Notes: a model not told the origin generated them from the sequence alone. Shown: positions 8,287-18,427, counted from the first letter of the stretch. The stretch: DNA of 64,000 bases from Cystobacter fuscus DSM 2262 (GCF_000335475.2 NZ_ANAH02000031.1:29637-93636), one strand, 5' to 3'. Numbers and translations: made by a program.

Positions 8287-10896
8287 ATGGCTCAACGCTA
8301 CACACTTCCCAACGGACTCACCGTCGTCTTCGAGGAACAGCACGCCGCCCGGGTGGCCGCCTTCCAGGTGTGGGTCAAGGCGGGCAGCGCCGACGAGCGC
8401 CCCGACCAGGCCGGGCTCGCCCACCTGCACGAGCATATGCTCTTCAAGGGCACGGCCCGGCGCGCCCCCGGGGAGATCGCCCGCGACGTGGAGGCCCATG
8501 GGGGGGAAATCAACGCCTGGACGTCCTTCGACCAGACCGTCTACCACATCGTCATCGCCAGCCAGTACGCCCGCATGGGGCTGGACATCCTCGGCGATGC
8601 CATCCGCTCCTCCGCTTTCGACGAGGGGGAGCTGGCGCGGGAAATCGAGGTGGTGTGCGAGGAGATCAAGCGCAGCCAGGACACACCGAGCCGCCGGGCC
8701 TCGAGGGATCTCTTCTCCACCGTCTACCAGGAGCACCCCTACCGCCACCCCGTCATCGGCACCGCGGAGAGCGTGCGGAGCTTCAGCCGGGACAAGGTGC
8801 TCGAGTTCTACCGGCGGCACTACACGCCCCGCAATCTCGTGCTGGTGGCCACCGGGGACTTCACCGAGGCGGAGCTGCGGGGGTGGGTGGACGAGTTCTT
8901 CGGGGGCGACTGGGGGCGGCCCCACGAGGGCGGTGTCGTGCGCCCGCGCGAGCCCCAGCTCACCCACCGCCGCGTCCTCTTGCGCCCGGACGAGGTGAAG
9001 GAAGCCTACCTCAACCTCGCCTTCCCCATCCCCCAGGGCAACCACCCGGACGTGCCCGCGCTGGACGCGCTCGCCATGATCGTCGGCCAGGGCGAGGCCT
9101 CCCGGCTGGTGCTGGAGGTCAAGCGCAAGCGCGGCCTCGTCAACGACATCCACACGTACGCGTACACGCCGAGGGATCCGGGCCTCTTCGCCGCGAGCCT
9201 CACCCTCCCCCCGGGCAAGCTGCCCCAGGCGTTCGAGGAGACGGTGCGAGGGCTCGCCGCGCTGCGCACGGGGCTCGTGCCCGAGGAGGAGCTCGCCACG
9301 GTGAAGGCCCTCATCGAGTCCGAGGCCATCTACCAGCGCGAGACGGTGCAGGGGCTGGCACGCAAGCTCGGCCACTACCAGTCCTCCATGGGGGAGCTGG
9401 AGGCGGAGGCGCGCTACTACGAGGCCATCGCGCGGCTGACCCCCGAGCAGCTGCGCGAGGTGGCCGGGCGCTACCTGCGCTTCGAGCACGCCATCGTCAC
9501 CGGACTGCTGCCCCCCGGCACCGCCTTCAGCGCGGAGCAGGTCGAGGAGATCCTGGACCGGGTGCCCCGCGAGCCCTCCGCGCCGCTGCCCGAGCGCCGC
9601 GCGCCCAAGACGCTTCCCGCGGCCGGGCACGCGCCACGCGCGGAGGACAGGAGCCCGCGCGCCACCCCGGGCCGGGTGGTGGAGGAGCGGCTGCCCTCGG
9701 GCGCGCGCATCCTCGTGCGGGAGGAGCGGAACGTGCCCGTCTTCGCCATGCGCGCCGTGTTCCCCGGCGGCCTGCGCTACGAGACGGCGGAGACCAACGG
9801 CCTCACCACGCTGCTGGGCCGCTGCCTCACCCGGGGCACGCCCACGCACGACGCGGAGGAGATCTCCCACCTCGTGGATTCCTTCACCGGCGCGCTGTCC
9901 GGCATGGGCGGGCGCAACACGGTGGGCCTGCGCGGCGAGTTCCTCTCGCGCCACTTCCAACCCGCCTTCCGCCTCTTCGCCGACAGCCTGCTCCACCCCC
10001 TCTTCCCCGAGGCCGAGGTGGCGCGCGAGCGCGCGCTGCTCGTGCAGGACATCGTCACGCGCGAGGACAAGCCCAGCGGCGTGGCGTTCGATCTCTTCAA
10101 CCGCACCCTCTTCCAGGCGCACCCGTACCGGCTGCCGACCCTGGGCGAACAGGCGTCGGTGGAGCGGCTGGGGCCCGAAGCACTGCGCGCCTACCACGCC
10201 GCGCACATGGACCCGTCCCAGCTCACCCTGTGCGTGGTGGGGGACGTGAGGGCGGACGAGGTGTTCGCGCTCGCGCACGAGGCCTTTGGCGCGTCGCGTG
10301 GCCAGGCGCGGCCCCCGCCCGAGGTGCGGCCCGAGCCCCCGCCCGAGAGCGCCCGGACGGTGAAGCGGGAGCTGGCGCGCGCGCAGGCGCACCTCGTGCT
10401 GGGCTTCCAGGGCGTGCGGCTGGATGACTCCCGGCGGTATGTGCTGGAGGTGCTCTCCACGGTGCTCAGTGGCCAGGGCGGGCGGCTCTTCGTGGAGCTG
10501 CGCGACAAGCGCTCCATGGCCTACAGCATCAGCAGCTTCTCCGTGGAGGGCGTGGATCCGGGCTACTTCGCCGTCTACATGGGCACGAGCCCCGAGAAGG
10601 TGGAGGCGGCGCTCGCGGGCATCCGCGAACAGCTCTCGCGCGTGCGCGACGAGCCCATCCCCGAGGCCGAGCTGTCCCGGGCCCGGCAGCACCTCATCGG
10701 CACGCATGAGATTGGCCTGCAGCGCAACGGCTCGCGCGCCGCGCTCATCGCACTCGATGCCTGCTACGGCCTGGGGCGGGAGAACTTCCTGCACTACTCC
10801 GAGCGCGTGGCGGCGGTGACGGCCGCGGACGTGCGCGCGGTGGCCCGCGAGCTCATCGACCTGGAGCGCTGCGCGCTCGCCATTGTCGGGCCCTGA
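8287..10896 (+). CDS. M16-family zinc metalloprotease with two peptidase domains
   Basis: An 869-residue protein with tandem insulinase-type (M16) units. The first unit has the inverted zinc motif HxxEH (H46, E49, H50 in AHLHEHMLFKG), with the distal Glu expected in the EIEVVCEEIK segment. The second unit (about residue 460 onward) has the same fold, but the zinc motif is replaced by LLGRC, so it should be catalytically inactive, as in mitochondrial-type processing peptidases where one half is structural. No convincing signal peptide is visible. An upstream in-frame TTG (8248) would add 13 residues; the ATG giving MAQRYTLPNG is preferred because the M16 fold begins at once. Confidence 0.9.
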   Translation: MAQRYTLPNGLTVVFEEQHAARVAAFQVWVKAGSADERPDQAGLAHLHEHMLFKGTARRAPGEIARDVEAHGGEINAWTSFDQTVYHIVIASQYARMGLDILGDAIRSSAFDEGELAREIEVVCEEIKRSQDTPSRRASRDLFSTVYQEHPYRHPVIGTAESVRSFSRDKVLEFYRRHYTPRNLVLVATGDFTEAELRGWVDEFFGGDWGRPHEGGVVRPREPQLTHRRVLLRPDEVKEAYLNLAFPIPQGNHPDVPALDALAMIVGQGEASRLVLEVKRKRGLVNDIHTYAYTPRDPGLFAASLTLPPGKLPQAFEETVRGLAALRTGLVPEEELATVKALIESEAIYQRETVQGLARKLGHYQSSMGELEAEARYYEAIARLTPEQLREVAGRYLRFEHAIVTGLLPPGTAFSAEQVEEILDRVPREPSAPLPERRAPKTLPAAGHAPRAEDRSPRATPGRVVEERLPSGARILVREERNVPVFAMRAVFPGGLRYETAETNGLTTLLGRCLTRGTPTHDAEEISHLVDSFTGALSGMGGRNTVGLRGEFLSRHFQPAFRLFADSLLHPLFPEAEVARERALLVQDIVTREDKPSGVAFDLFNRTLFQAHPYRLPTLGEQASVERLGPEALRAYHAAHMDPSQLTLCVVGDVRADEVFALAHEAFGASRGQARPPPEVRPEPPPESARTVKRELARAQAHLVLGFQGVRLDDSRRYVLEVLSTVLSGQGGRLFVELRDKRSMAYSISSFSVEGVDPGYFAVYMGTSPEKVEAALAGIREQLSRVRDEPIPEAELSRARQHLIGTHEIGLQRNGSRAALIALDACYGLGRENFLHYSERVAAVTAADVRAVARELIDLERCALAIVGP

Positions 10897-10919
10897 GCTC
10901 CGGGCCCTGAAAAACAAAA

Positions 10920-10947
10920 CCCCTCTCCCCGCGGTGGGGGAGAGGGG
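10920..10947 (-). terminator. Strong intrinsic terminator of the minor-pilin operon
   Basis: A perfect 11-bp stem (10920-10930 with 10937-10947) with a 6-nt loop. Read on the minus strand it is followed by TTTTGTTTTT (10919-10910), a textbook intrinsic terminator 48 nt after the pilY1 stop. On the plus strand it has no T-run but lies 24 nt after the M16 gene, so it may also act there. Confidence 0.85.
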
Positions 10948-10959
10948 AAGCGCGAGTCC

Positions 10960-10980
10960 CGGGCCTCGGCGCGAGGCCCG
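10960..10980. other. Second GC-rich hairpin between convergent genes
   Basis: A perfect 9-bp inverted repeat CGGGCCTCG / CGAGGCCCG with a 3-nt loop, between the pilY1 stop and the main terminator. No T-run. It may reinforce termination. Confidence 0.45.
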
Positions 10981-10994
10981 GTCCAGCGAGGGGA

Positions 10995-13900
10995 CTACGG
11001 CGTCGTCTGCGCCGTCTCCTCGTTGTTGCAGGCGCTGGGGTCCTCGTGACGGCACTCGTGGAGGTTGCGAGGCACCTCCATCCACGAGATGTCGGGCGTC
11101 GCGTTCTTCTTGTTGCCCAACGTCTCCGTGTTCGGCGCCGAGCCGGCGCTGGAGATGGCCACCTCGTAGCGGATGCCCTGCGTCGCCGACATGGAGATGA
11201 TGGGCGAGGGGTTGCCCGGAGGCGCCGCCGTCGGCTGCTCCCGCGAGAGGATCCACCCCAGCCCCGGCACCTCGAAGCCCGAGGCGAAATCCGGCCTGCC
11301 GGTGATGGCATCCGCCTGCCACGAGTAGGACCTGTCACCCAGTCCCGCCAGCGAGCAGGCATCCTTCCCCGCCGTCGTGGACGGAGAGAAGGAGGACCAG
11401 AAGACGACACCCGCGAGCACCGTCGAGCCCGTCGCGGTCCGCTCCGCCACGGTGTTGGTGTAGCGCACGAACCAGCCCGGATCCTCGGACGACGGCCACG
11501 GCACCTTCTCCAGGTTCGCCTTGGTGATGTAGCGCTGCTTCACGCCACGCACGTCGGGCTGCGTGTAGGCGTAGTACTCCGCCGGAACGGTCACGTCCGT
11601 CAGCGAGCAGTTCATGGTCTCGCACTTGACGCCCTGCTTGTCCGTCACACGCATCTTGTCGAACGCGACCGCGCCTATCTCGTCGGAGAAGAGACGCTTG
11701 GGGCCACCGTAGGAGAGGAAGCCGAAGAAGCGGTTGGTGCCCACGGTGATCTTCTCGTCGGCCGTGAGGATCTGATCATGGCGCTCGCTCGTGTTGAGCG
11801 GATTGTTGTCACACGTCCAGGAGCCGTTGGAACCCGAGCAGGACGCCTGGGAGCTATACGTCCGCGTTCCACCCCCGACCGGGAAGATGCCGGTACCGTA
11901 GGCGCCGGCGGGGCAGCTGAGCGTCAGCTCGGTCAACTCCATCTTCGAGCCCGAGCAGGCCGAACCCGCGGTGCTCGCCCAGCTCTCCGAGCTGTTGGTG
12001 AGCACGCCCGCCTTGTACTCGACGACGCTGGTGCGCTTCTGGCCATTCACCTCGCCGGCGAACGACGCCTTCACGTCACACTTGAGCCGGATGCACGCGA
12101 GCAGGTCATCCGCGTTGCAGTCCGAGCCCGGCGAGGTGCGCAGATGCTGCCGGTCTCCCGTGCCCATGAAGCTGCGCAACCACCCCGTGTCCGGCTGCAA
12201 CACCGTGGCGGCGACCTGGAAGAAGGGCGCCTTCTGGTGACCGTTGACCAGGGCGTCCTCACGCTGCACCTCGAGCGAGCGGGCGCCGAACCAGTTCTTC
12301 ACCAGCCCCGTGCTGTTGTCCACATCACCCGGCTCATGGAAGCGGAACGTCCACACCTGGCCGCCCATGTCTCCGACGATCATCGTGTCGAAGAAGCCGT
12401 CCATGTCGCGCTGCAGGTTCTCTCCCTTGCCAATGTCCACCAGCGCGGGCGCGGCCACCACTGGCTGCATCTTGTTGATCATCTTGGCGTAATCACTGCT
12501 GTCCGCACCACCCGGATGAGCCTCCACGGACCACAGCTGCTCGCCCGTCCAGGCATCCAGCATGTACACGCCGCGGCCGCGCGACAGGTCCGGGCTGAAG
12601 CCACCATTGAGCACCGCCACCCAGCGCTCCTCCCAACCCCGGTCCTTGTCACTGGCCGGAGCGGTCGCCGAGGCCTTGAGGCGCACGGGCCCGATGGGCG
12701 GGGGCTTGGGCGCGAAGTTCGACCAGGACTGCCCCATGGTCAGCGACTCCTTGTCGCAGGCGTTGGGGAACATCCAGCGGAACGGCTTCTGGGTCGTGTC
12801 CGTCGGATTCTTCACCGCCTTGAGCATGGAGTAGGGGTCGGTCACGTCGAGCGCCATGAAGCGCTGGCCGCCGCTGCGCTCGCCGATGACGGCGATGGTG
12901 CGGAACTCCTTGAGCTGCTTGACGCCGTCGCGGCCGCGGGCCTGCAACGTGCCGTCGGGCGAGCCGTCCGCCCAGATGTCACGCACCATGGGAGTGCCGT
13001 CCACGAAGTACTCGTGGTTCAACACCATCAGGCCCAGCTTGGGCATCAGATCCGGCGGCACGAAGGCCCACATCTCCTGGCCCGTCCCCATGTCATGGAT
13101 GCTGTCCAGCGCGCCCGTCTTCGTCTGCGTGGCCTTGCCCACGTGCACCGCGTGCAGCATGCCGCCGTTGGAGCCCACCAGCGCGATGCGATCGCGCCGC
13201 GCCACCGGGTCGTGCTTCATGTACTCGCTATAGACGCCGTAGCGGTTGGTGTTGCTGCGCGGCGTGGCCATGGGCGTGGGCGTGTAGCAGGGCTTCTTGC
13301 CGCCACTCGACGAGCACAGCGGATCCGTGGTCACCGAGTACGAGAAGTCCTCGTAGAGCGTGGACACGCACTGGCCGCTCAGGCCCAGCGAGCACACGAA
13401 CGGATCCACGGGCGGCTCGACCGTCACGGGGGTGGAGTGGAAGATGTCCGCGAGCTTGCAGGACCTCGGATCATTCGGATCCACGTTCTCCGCGCACGGC
13501 CGCTCCTCGTTGCGATTCGAGTCGCCGTCGTAGTCGAAGACGTCCATGCCACGCACGAAGCGCACGAGCTGCAGGGCGCAGTCGTTCTGCTGCGCGGGGG
13601 TGCCCTCCCACGTGCCCTTGAGCTGCTTGGTGTAGAGCATGCTGCAGAAGGAATCACCGCCCGCCAGCAGGTAGCTCTTGAGCACGGGCAGGTTCTCCTC
13701 GTGGAACTCGATGGGCGGGTTGTCCTCCGAGGTGAACTTGCCGTCGTTGTCCCGATCGACGAGCGTGAAGATGCAGCGGCCGCTGTTCGGATCGAGCGGG
13801 TTGTCGAGGTTGCACTTGGCGGCCGCCTTGCGGTTGCCCACCGTCTCGCCCAGGTTCCAGAAGGGCTCCGCGGGCGTGCCACCCTGAAGGGTGCCGTCGA

Positions 13901-16154
13901 TCACGGACGCGGTGTTCACCTTGACCCAGATGCCCTCGGCGTTCTCCTGGACGATGTTGGAAGCGGTGAAGTCAGAGCCCTTCGGCAAGCCGCCCGGGAA
14001 GCCCGCCGGCTTGTCCAGGAAGAACGTGTCGTCGCAGTCGCCATCCTTGTTGAGGTCGGCCGCGTGCTTCGTCGTGCTTCCGGCCGGCATCGCCTCGCAG
14101 CCCTGGGCGAACTCGCTGTAATAGAAGAAGCGGTAGAGGCTGCCCTCGTACGGACGGCTGCGGCGCGGAACGAAGCGCGGCACGAACACCGAGGACTCCA
14201 TGCCGCCCGTCTGCACGCCGGAGATGTTGGCGGAGGCGAACGAGGTGGACAGCTGCTTGATGTCGCCCAGGGCGTCGATGATGGCCTGGCGCAGCTCGGT
14301 GGCGTTGTTCGCGCGGTAGAACTTGCCCTTGCCCGCCAGGGCGATGCTCTGGAGCATGGGGCTGTTGTCGCCATAACCCACGGTGTACGTGCGCATCGAC
14401 TGCACGCCCTCCATGTCGCCACGCAGGTCGGAGTGGGCCATGAAGTAGGCCACGTCATCCATGAAGTTCTTGTTGCCCACACCCAGGCCGTGCGGCCAGT
14501 TGTACTCGGTGTAGTCACAGTCCTCCTTGGTCGCCTTGACGCCCGGGGCCTTCTCGAACTGGTCGCAGTAGTTGACGCCACCCACGTTCGGGTTGTGCTC
14601 GGGATCGGTCGGATTGAACGTGATGGGCGCCTTGTCCGGCGTCTCGTGCTTGGCGTTCTGGGCCAACAGCAACGACATCATCTTGGTGATGGGCACCGAG
14701 TTGTCGTACATGGGCGCGCCATCGGTGAGCACGATGACCGAGCTCACCTGGCAGCCAAAGCACACCGACCTGTACTGGCCACCGGTCTCCCAGCGCTGGC
14801 CCGGAAGAATGATTCCAGTGGCGGGATCGAGGTAGGGCGCCTTGAGCCACTCATCGCTGCTCTTGCCGTAACCGCCACCGGGCTGGTTGCCGCCGTAGGG
14901 ATTGTTGTAGGTGCCGCCACTCGGCTGTCCCGGCCAGCCCCAGATGGTGTTGCCAATGGGCTGGGCGAACCAGGTCCCCCACCGGTTGTCCACGATCTGC
15001 GAGGAGAAGTAACCCCCCAGACCGAAGAGGGCCTCACCGATGGAACGCTCGTTGTTGCGGAACGCCACTGTGTTGACGGCATCCATCAGCTTGCGCCGGT
15101 CGAGTTCCGCCTCCTTGATGACGGGGTAGGAGGCGTCGCAGCGCGGACGAAGCTCCTCGATGACCGAGGGCGGATCGAACCAGCCGCGATCGCCACCGAA
15201 GGTGGACACGCCCATACGGACGTTGGGAGCATCCTTGATGACGCCCTTGAGCACCTTGCGCGCGACCACGAACTTGGGCGGGCGCACGTTCAGCACGCGG
15301 CCACTGACGAGCCACTTGCGCTTGGCCTCGATGGGCAGCGGCGGCTCGTCCTTGCCCCTCGGCGGACCCATGTGTCCGCCCTTGTCGTTGATGGTCGCGG
15401 GCACGAGCGGACCCCGCCACCAGCCCTTGGTCGTCAGACAGCTCACGCACTCGTTGAAGACGGGCGTGTTGGGATATTTGCTGTCGTAGTTCCACAGCTG
15501 CCGGCAGGCCACGGTGACCTCGGTCATGCTGTTCATGCTCTTGAACATCACGCCCATCGAGTAGGGGAACTCCTCCACCTGCCAGGCGATGCGCCGACCA
15601 CGCGCGTTGTAGAAATGGCTGGGATCGAAGTAGAGGTCGTCCAGATCGCTGTCGTCGTCGTAGACGATGGAGCCGTTCTTGTTCTGGTCCGGGCTGTCCT
15701 TGTCGAACCAGCTCATGGCGTTGACGAGCGCCGGATCCGTGCAGCCCGTGTTGATGAAGTGGCCGTAGTCCGGGTCGTCGAAGCCAAGATCTCCCTTCTT
15801 GGTTCCGGACGTCGGGGAGTAACCCGGAGTGAAGGCCTCGGGCAGGTACTGGCCGGTGGGGAAGTCCTGCATGGACTCGTTGTTGCCCAGCAGGAACATG
15901 GCGCTCGGAGGGCTGGAGGGGACTTCGAAGAAGTCCTTGTCCGCCCCGATCGCCGGGCTGATCATCGCGTCGCCCACGGCCACGGCGCTCGAGCAGCACG
16001 CGGCCTTGGCCGGTGTGTCGATCGAACCCGAACGGCTCTCCATGGCCGCCAATCCCGCGGCCCCCACCACCACCACTCCCGAGGCCAGGCCCATCCTGCG
16101 CGAGAAGGACTGCTTCCACGCACGTCGAAGGGTGTCGAAGTTGATGCGCATCAT
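10995..16154 (-). CDS. pilY1: PilY1-like type IV pilus tip adhesin
   Basis: A 1719-residue exported protein (signal-like segment at residues 22-42). PilY1 proteins sit at the pilus tip with minor pilins and prime pilus assembly. The N-terminal half has a von Willebrand A-like section (SVIVLTDGAPM near residue 465). The C-terminal half has the PilY1 beta-propeller signatures GSNGGMLHAVHVG and MWAFVPPDLMPKLG, then a Gly-rich blade section (AVLNGGFSPD, LDAWTGEQLWSVEAH). Asp-rich loops such as DLNKDGDCDD and DRDNDGKFTSED resemble calcium loops. The start is the ATG at 16154, preceded by AGGAG at good distance; a TTG one codon upstream is less likely. It is the last gene of a five-gene minor-pilin operon, 9 bp after pilX. 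Confidence 0.9.
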   Translation of the reverse strand: MMRINFDTLRRAWKQSFSRRMGLASGVVVVGAAGLAAMESRSGSIDTPAKAACCSSAVAVGDAMISPAIGADKDFFEVPSSPPSAMFLLGNNESMQDFPTGQYLPEAFTPGYSPTSGTKKGDLGFDDPDYGHFINTGCTDPALVNAMSWFDKDSPDQNKNGSIVYDDDSDLDDLYFDPSHFYNARGRRIAWQVEEFPYSMGVMFKSMNSMTEVTVACRQLWNYDSKYPNTPVFNECVSCLTTKGWWRGPLVPATINDKGGHMGPPRGKDEPPLPIEAKRKWLVSGRVLNVRPPKFVVARKVLKGVIKDAPNVRMGVSTFGGDRGWFDPPSVIEELRPRCDASYPVIKEAELDRRKLMDAVNTVAFRNNERSIGEALFGLGGYFSSQIVDNRWGTWFAQPIGNTIWGWPGQPSGGTYNNPYGGNQPGGGYGKSSDEWLKAPYLDPATGIILPGQRWETGGQYRSVCFGCQVSSVIVLTDGAPMYDNSVPITKMMSLLLAQNAKHETPDKAPITFNPTDPEHNPNVGGVNYCDQFEKAPGVKATKEDCDYTEYNWPHGLGVGNKNFMDDVAYFMAHSDLRGDMEGVQSMRTYTVGYGDNSPMLQSIALAGKGKFYRANNATELRQAIIDALGDIKQLSTSFASANISGVQTGGMESSVFVPRFVPRRSRPYEGSLYRFFYYSEFAQGCEAMPAGSTTKHAADLNKDGDCDDTFFLDKPAGFPGGLPKGSDFTASNIVQENAEGIWVKVNTASVIDGTLQGGTPAEPFWNLGETVGNRKAAAKCNLDNPLDPNSGRCIFTLVDRDNDGKFTSEDNPPIEFHEENLPVLKSYLLAGGDSFCSMLYTKQLKGTWEGTPAQQNDCALQLVRFVRGMDVFDYDGDSNRNEERPCAENVDPNDPRSCKLADIFHSTPVTVEPPVDPFVCSLGLSGQCVSTLYEDFSYSVTTDPLCSSSGGKKPCYTPTPMATPRSNTNRYGVYSEYMKHDPVARRDRIALVGSNGGMLHAVHVGKATQTKTGALDSIHDMGTGQEMWAFVPPDLMPKLGLMVLNHEYFVDGTPMVRDIWADGSPDGTLQARGRDGVKQLKEFRTIAVIGERSGGQRFMALDVTDPYSMLKAVKNPTDTTQKPFRWMFPNACDKESLTMGQSWSNFAPKPPPIGPVRLKASATAPASDKDRGWEERWVAVLNGGFSPDLSRGRGVYMLDAWTGEQLWSVEAHPGGADSSDYAKMINKMQPVVAAPALVDIGKGENLQRDMDGFFDTMIVGDMGGQVWTFRFHEPGDVDNSTGLVKNWFGARSLEVQREDALVNGHQKAPFFQVAATVLQPDTGWLRSFMGTGDRQHLRTSPGSDCNADDLLACIRLKCDVKASFAGEVNGQKRTSVVEYKAGVLTNSSESWASTAGSACSGSKMELTELTLSCPAGAYGTGIFPVGGGTRTYSSQASCSGSNGSWTCDNNPLNTSERHDQILTADEKITVGTNRFFGFLSYGGPKRLFSDEIGAVAFDKMRVTDKQGVKCETMNCSLTDVTVPAEYYAYTQPDVRGVKQRYITKANLEKVPWPSSEDPGWFVRYTNTVAERTATGSTVLAGVVFWSSFSPSTTAGKDACSLAGLGDRSYSWQADAITGRPDFASGFEVPGLGWILSREQPTAAPPGNPSPIISMSATQGIRYEVAISSAGSAPNTETLGNKKNATPDISWMEVPRNLHECRHEDPSACNNEETAQTTP

Positions 16155-16163
16155 CAAAGGCTC

Positions 16164-16694
16164 CTAGAGACCGAACCGCACCACGAACTCCACTTCGGTC
16201 CCTCGTCCGTTCTCATCCAGACAGTGGACTGTAATCTTGTAGGGGACACCAGCGCCCAGCGTATTAAGCCCGATACTGTTGCTCAAATCACGAAGCGCGC
16301 GGCGACTGCCGCCCGCGGACCCCTGGACGGCCGTGACGCCCGAGATGCCCGTGACCACCTGCCCGAGGTGGCCACTGCGCATACACCGGGCGTCCGCGGG
16401 AATGCTCTTGTCGTCCGGGCACTTGGACTTCAGCTCGTCGCTGAGGTCGGCGTTGAGATTGACGTTCACCGTCGTCAACTGCGTGGGCGAGTTATTGGTG
16501 CTGAAGCGCGAGAGCACGTACTGACGGCCCGCGTCCGCGCACGACAGCAGCTCGTCTCCCGAGCGCTCGTTCTTCACCGCGCCCAGCTCACTGCGGGAAA
16601 AGGACAGGGCGGCGGCCGCCAACAGGCTGAGCACCGCCAGCAACACCACCACCAGCAACAGCACCGAACCGCGTCTGCCGAGGCGTCTTCTCAT
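16164..16694 (-). CDS. pilX: PilX-like minor pilin assembly protein
   Basis: A 176-residue protein with an Arg-rich N-terminus (RRRLGRRGS) followed by a 20-residue hydrophobic helix and then SELGAVKNERSG, the pattern of the PilX N-terminal domain. The normal Gly/Phe prepilin cleavage site is altered (R-G-S-V-L), as in PilX/GspK-like proteins. It is predicted to be a minor pilin in the tip-priming complex with PilV, PilW and PilY1. GGAGAA precedes the ATG. It follows pilW by 12 bp and precedes pilY1 by 9 bp. Confidence 0.8.
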   Translation of the reverse strand: MRRRLGRRGSVLLLVVVLLAVLSLLAAAALSFSRSELGAVKNERSGDELLSCADAGRQYVLSRFSTNNSPTQLTTVNVNLNADLSDELKSKCPDDKSIPADARCMRSGHLGQVVTGISGVTAVQGSAGGSRRALRDLSNSIGLNTLGAGVPYKITVHCLDENGRGTEVEFVVRFGL

Positions 16695-16706
16695 GGGAAA
16701 GTTCTC

Positions 16707-17867
16707 CTAGCCGCCAGCACAGTTGTAGTCGTCGCTGGGAACGCTGCCCTCGCAGGAGCCCGTCGCCAGCGAATAGAGAGGGAGAGGCATCTCCGAGGAG
16801 CGCATGTTGCGCACCTGCACGGTCATCTCGGACACCACCCGCCGGATTCCCGGGCTCAGCTTCTGGTTGGTGGCCCGATCCAGCTCGATCTTGTTCTCCA
16901 GCGGGAGCTCCTGCGCGCGATCACCCGCCGTCGGATTGAAAGCCGCCACCGACTCCTCCCGCTTGCTGAACGGGGGGATGCTGTTGTCCGCGGTCGTGGA
17001 CAGATCCCGGGTGCTGCTGCGCGCCACCATGCCCACGATGACCGCGCGGATGTTGGCCGGGTTCTTGTTCAGACGGTCCGCATGGTCCGCGGCCGTCTCG
17101 TAGGTCGGCGCGGGCTCCGCGGGATTCGGGATGAAGGGCGTGCCATCCTCCCGAAGGAAGGTGACGCGGAACGCCTCGATGTCCTCGGCCACCGGCTCAC
17201 CATAGGGGTCGATCGAGGACTTGGGGCCGAGCCCATGCTGGCGAAAGAGGTAGGGGCGGCCATCGATGAACCGGATGGAGTAGTCGTAGACGTCGATCTT
17301 GAAGATGTAGACCTTGTTGTTGATTCCGGCCGTCTTGAAGCAGCTCGCGGTGTTGAAATCGCCGTTCTTGTTGGGGAACTTGTTGGTCGCGGGCGCCAGT
17401 TGCAGGGCGCTGCTGCCCGCCATCGCATCCGCGCTCAGTTGCGCATAGGACCAGCTGGCGGATCCATTGCACACGGCCTGGATGATCTGTCCCTGACGCA
17501 GCCTCTCCCGCAGCGGCGCGGAGAGGGTGATGGACGAGCCGTCGATCTTCGTGGCCATGGCGTTGAACGCCGGGTTGCGCATCCGGAAGACGAGCCGGTT
17601 GGACCTGTTGTTCGTATCGTTGCGCCGCCAGCCATCGGGAAAGTCAAAGGCCAGGTGGGGATCAATGCCATAGCCCGCCATGCGCAGGTTGCGGATCACC
17701 ATCAGGTGACTCTGCCGCAACGAGGCCTGTCCCCCCCGAATCCCCGCCTGTGTGTAGAAGGACTGGGAGTAGTTGAGGAACGCGGCGGAGACCGTGAGCA
17801 CCGTGAGGAAGGTCACGGCGGAGCTCACCAGCAGCTCGATGAGGGAGAAGCCTTGCCGTTGTCTCAT
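16707..17867 (-). CDS. pilW: PilW-like minor prepilin
   Basis: A 386-residue protein with a class III prepilin leader: MRQRQG/FSLIELLVSSAV, with Gly before the cleavage site, Phe at +1 and Glu at +5. PilW_C-like features follow: an RNLRMAGYGIDP segment, a long variable region and a Cys pair near the C-terminus (residues about 377-383). The start ATG overlaps the pilV stop (TGATG), which implies translational coupling. It is predicted to be a minor pilin at the pilus tip. Confidence 0.88.
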   Translation of the reverse strand: MRQRQGFSLIELLVSSAVTFLTVLTVSAAFLNYSQSFYTQAGIRGGQASLRQSHLMVIRNLRMAGYGIDPHLAFDFPDGWRRNDTNNRSNRLVFRMRNPAFNAMATKIDGSSITLSAPLRERLRQGQIIQAVCNGSASWSYAQLSADAMAGSSALQLAPATNKFPNKNGDFNTASCFKTAGINNKVYIFKIDVYDYSIRFIDGRPYLFRQHGLGPKSSIDPYGEPVAEDIEAFRVTFLREDGTPFIPNPAEPAPTYETAADHADRLNKNPANIRAVIVGMVARSSTRDLSTTADNSIPPFSKREESVAAFNPTAGDRAQELPLENKIELDRATNQKLSPGIRRVVSEMTVQVRNMRSSEMPLPLYSLATGSCEGSVPSDDYNCAGG

Positions 17868-18427
17868 CACTGGAGCCCCAGCATCTGAATGCGCATCGCC
17901 TGGGTGGTCACGACCCGCGGCTCGCCCGCGTCGTCGTAGCGCACCTTCACCCAGATCTGTAGACGCGTAACGCTCGGGTTCACGACCTGCTTGCGGACCA
18001 TGAAGTAGCGCCAGTAGGTGGTCGTATTGCCCTGCTCGTCCTTGAACTCGGGCGCCGCCAGCCCCGACCACTGCCGGTTGTTGGGCTTGATGTCGAAGTC
18101 GTCCCGCATGCACTTCGTGTAGGCCACGTATTCAGCGGACTCCTTGGACTTGAGCATGGCGCCCGCCTTGTCCAGGGGATCGTCATTGCACACGCCGGCC
18201 TTGGGGTCCAGGCGCGGGTCGTCGAAGCGCCAGAGTTGGATCTGCTCGACCAGGTCATTGGCGATGTCGGTGGCCTGCATGTACCGGCGCGCCTGGCCCG
18301 TGGCGTTGCGCGCCTGGGTGAGCGCGCCCAGCAGACCGGAAAGACCCAGGAGGAACACCACCGCGGCGACGAGCGCCTCGATGGTCGTGAAGCCGTGGCG
18401 TGGGCGGAAGGAGGCCCTTGGCAGCAT
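17867..18427 (-). CDS. pilV: PilV-like minor prepilin
   Basis: A 186-residue protein with the prepilin signature RHG/FTTIEALVAAVVFL (Glu at +5) at residues 10-24, then the typical LLGALTQARNATGQARRYMQATDIANDL helix region split over two parts. The ATG has GAGGTG eight bases upstream. It sits 5 bp after fimT and overlaps pilW by one base. It is expected to be processed by PilD and to act with FimT, PilW, PilX and PilY1 in pilus initiation. Confidence 0.85.
   Translation of the reverse strand: MLPRASFRPRHGFTTIEALVAAVVFLLGLSGLLGALTQARNATGQARRYMQATDIANDLVEQIQLWRFDDPRLDPKAGVCNDDPLDKAGAMLKSKESAEYVAYTKCMRDDFDIKPNNRQWSGLAAPEFKDEQGNTTTYWRYFMVRKQVVNPSVTRLQIWVKVRYDDAGEPRVVTTQAMRIQMLGLQ

Noticed and set aside
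11046..17888. A 2280-codon open frame on the plus strand across the minor-pilin operon
   Set aside because: Antisense to five recognisable pilin genes; composition is His/Arg/Ala/Val-rich and has no motif.
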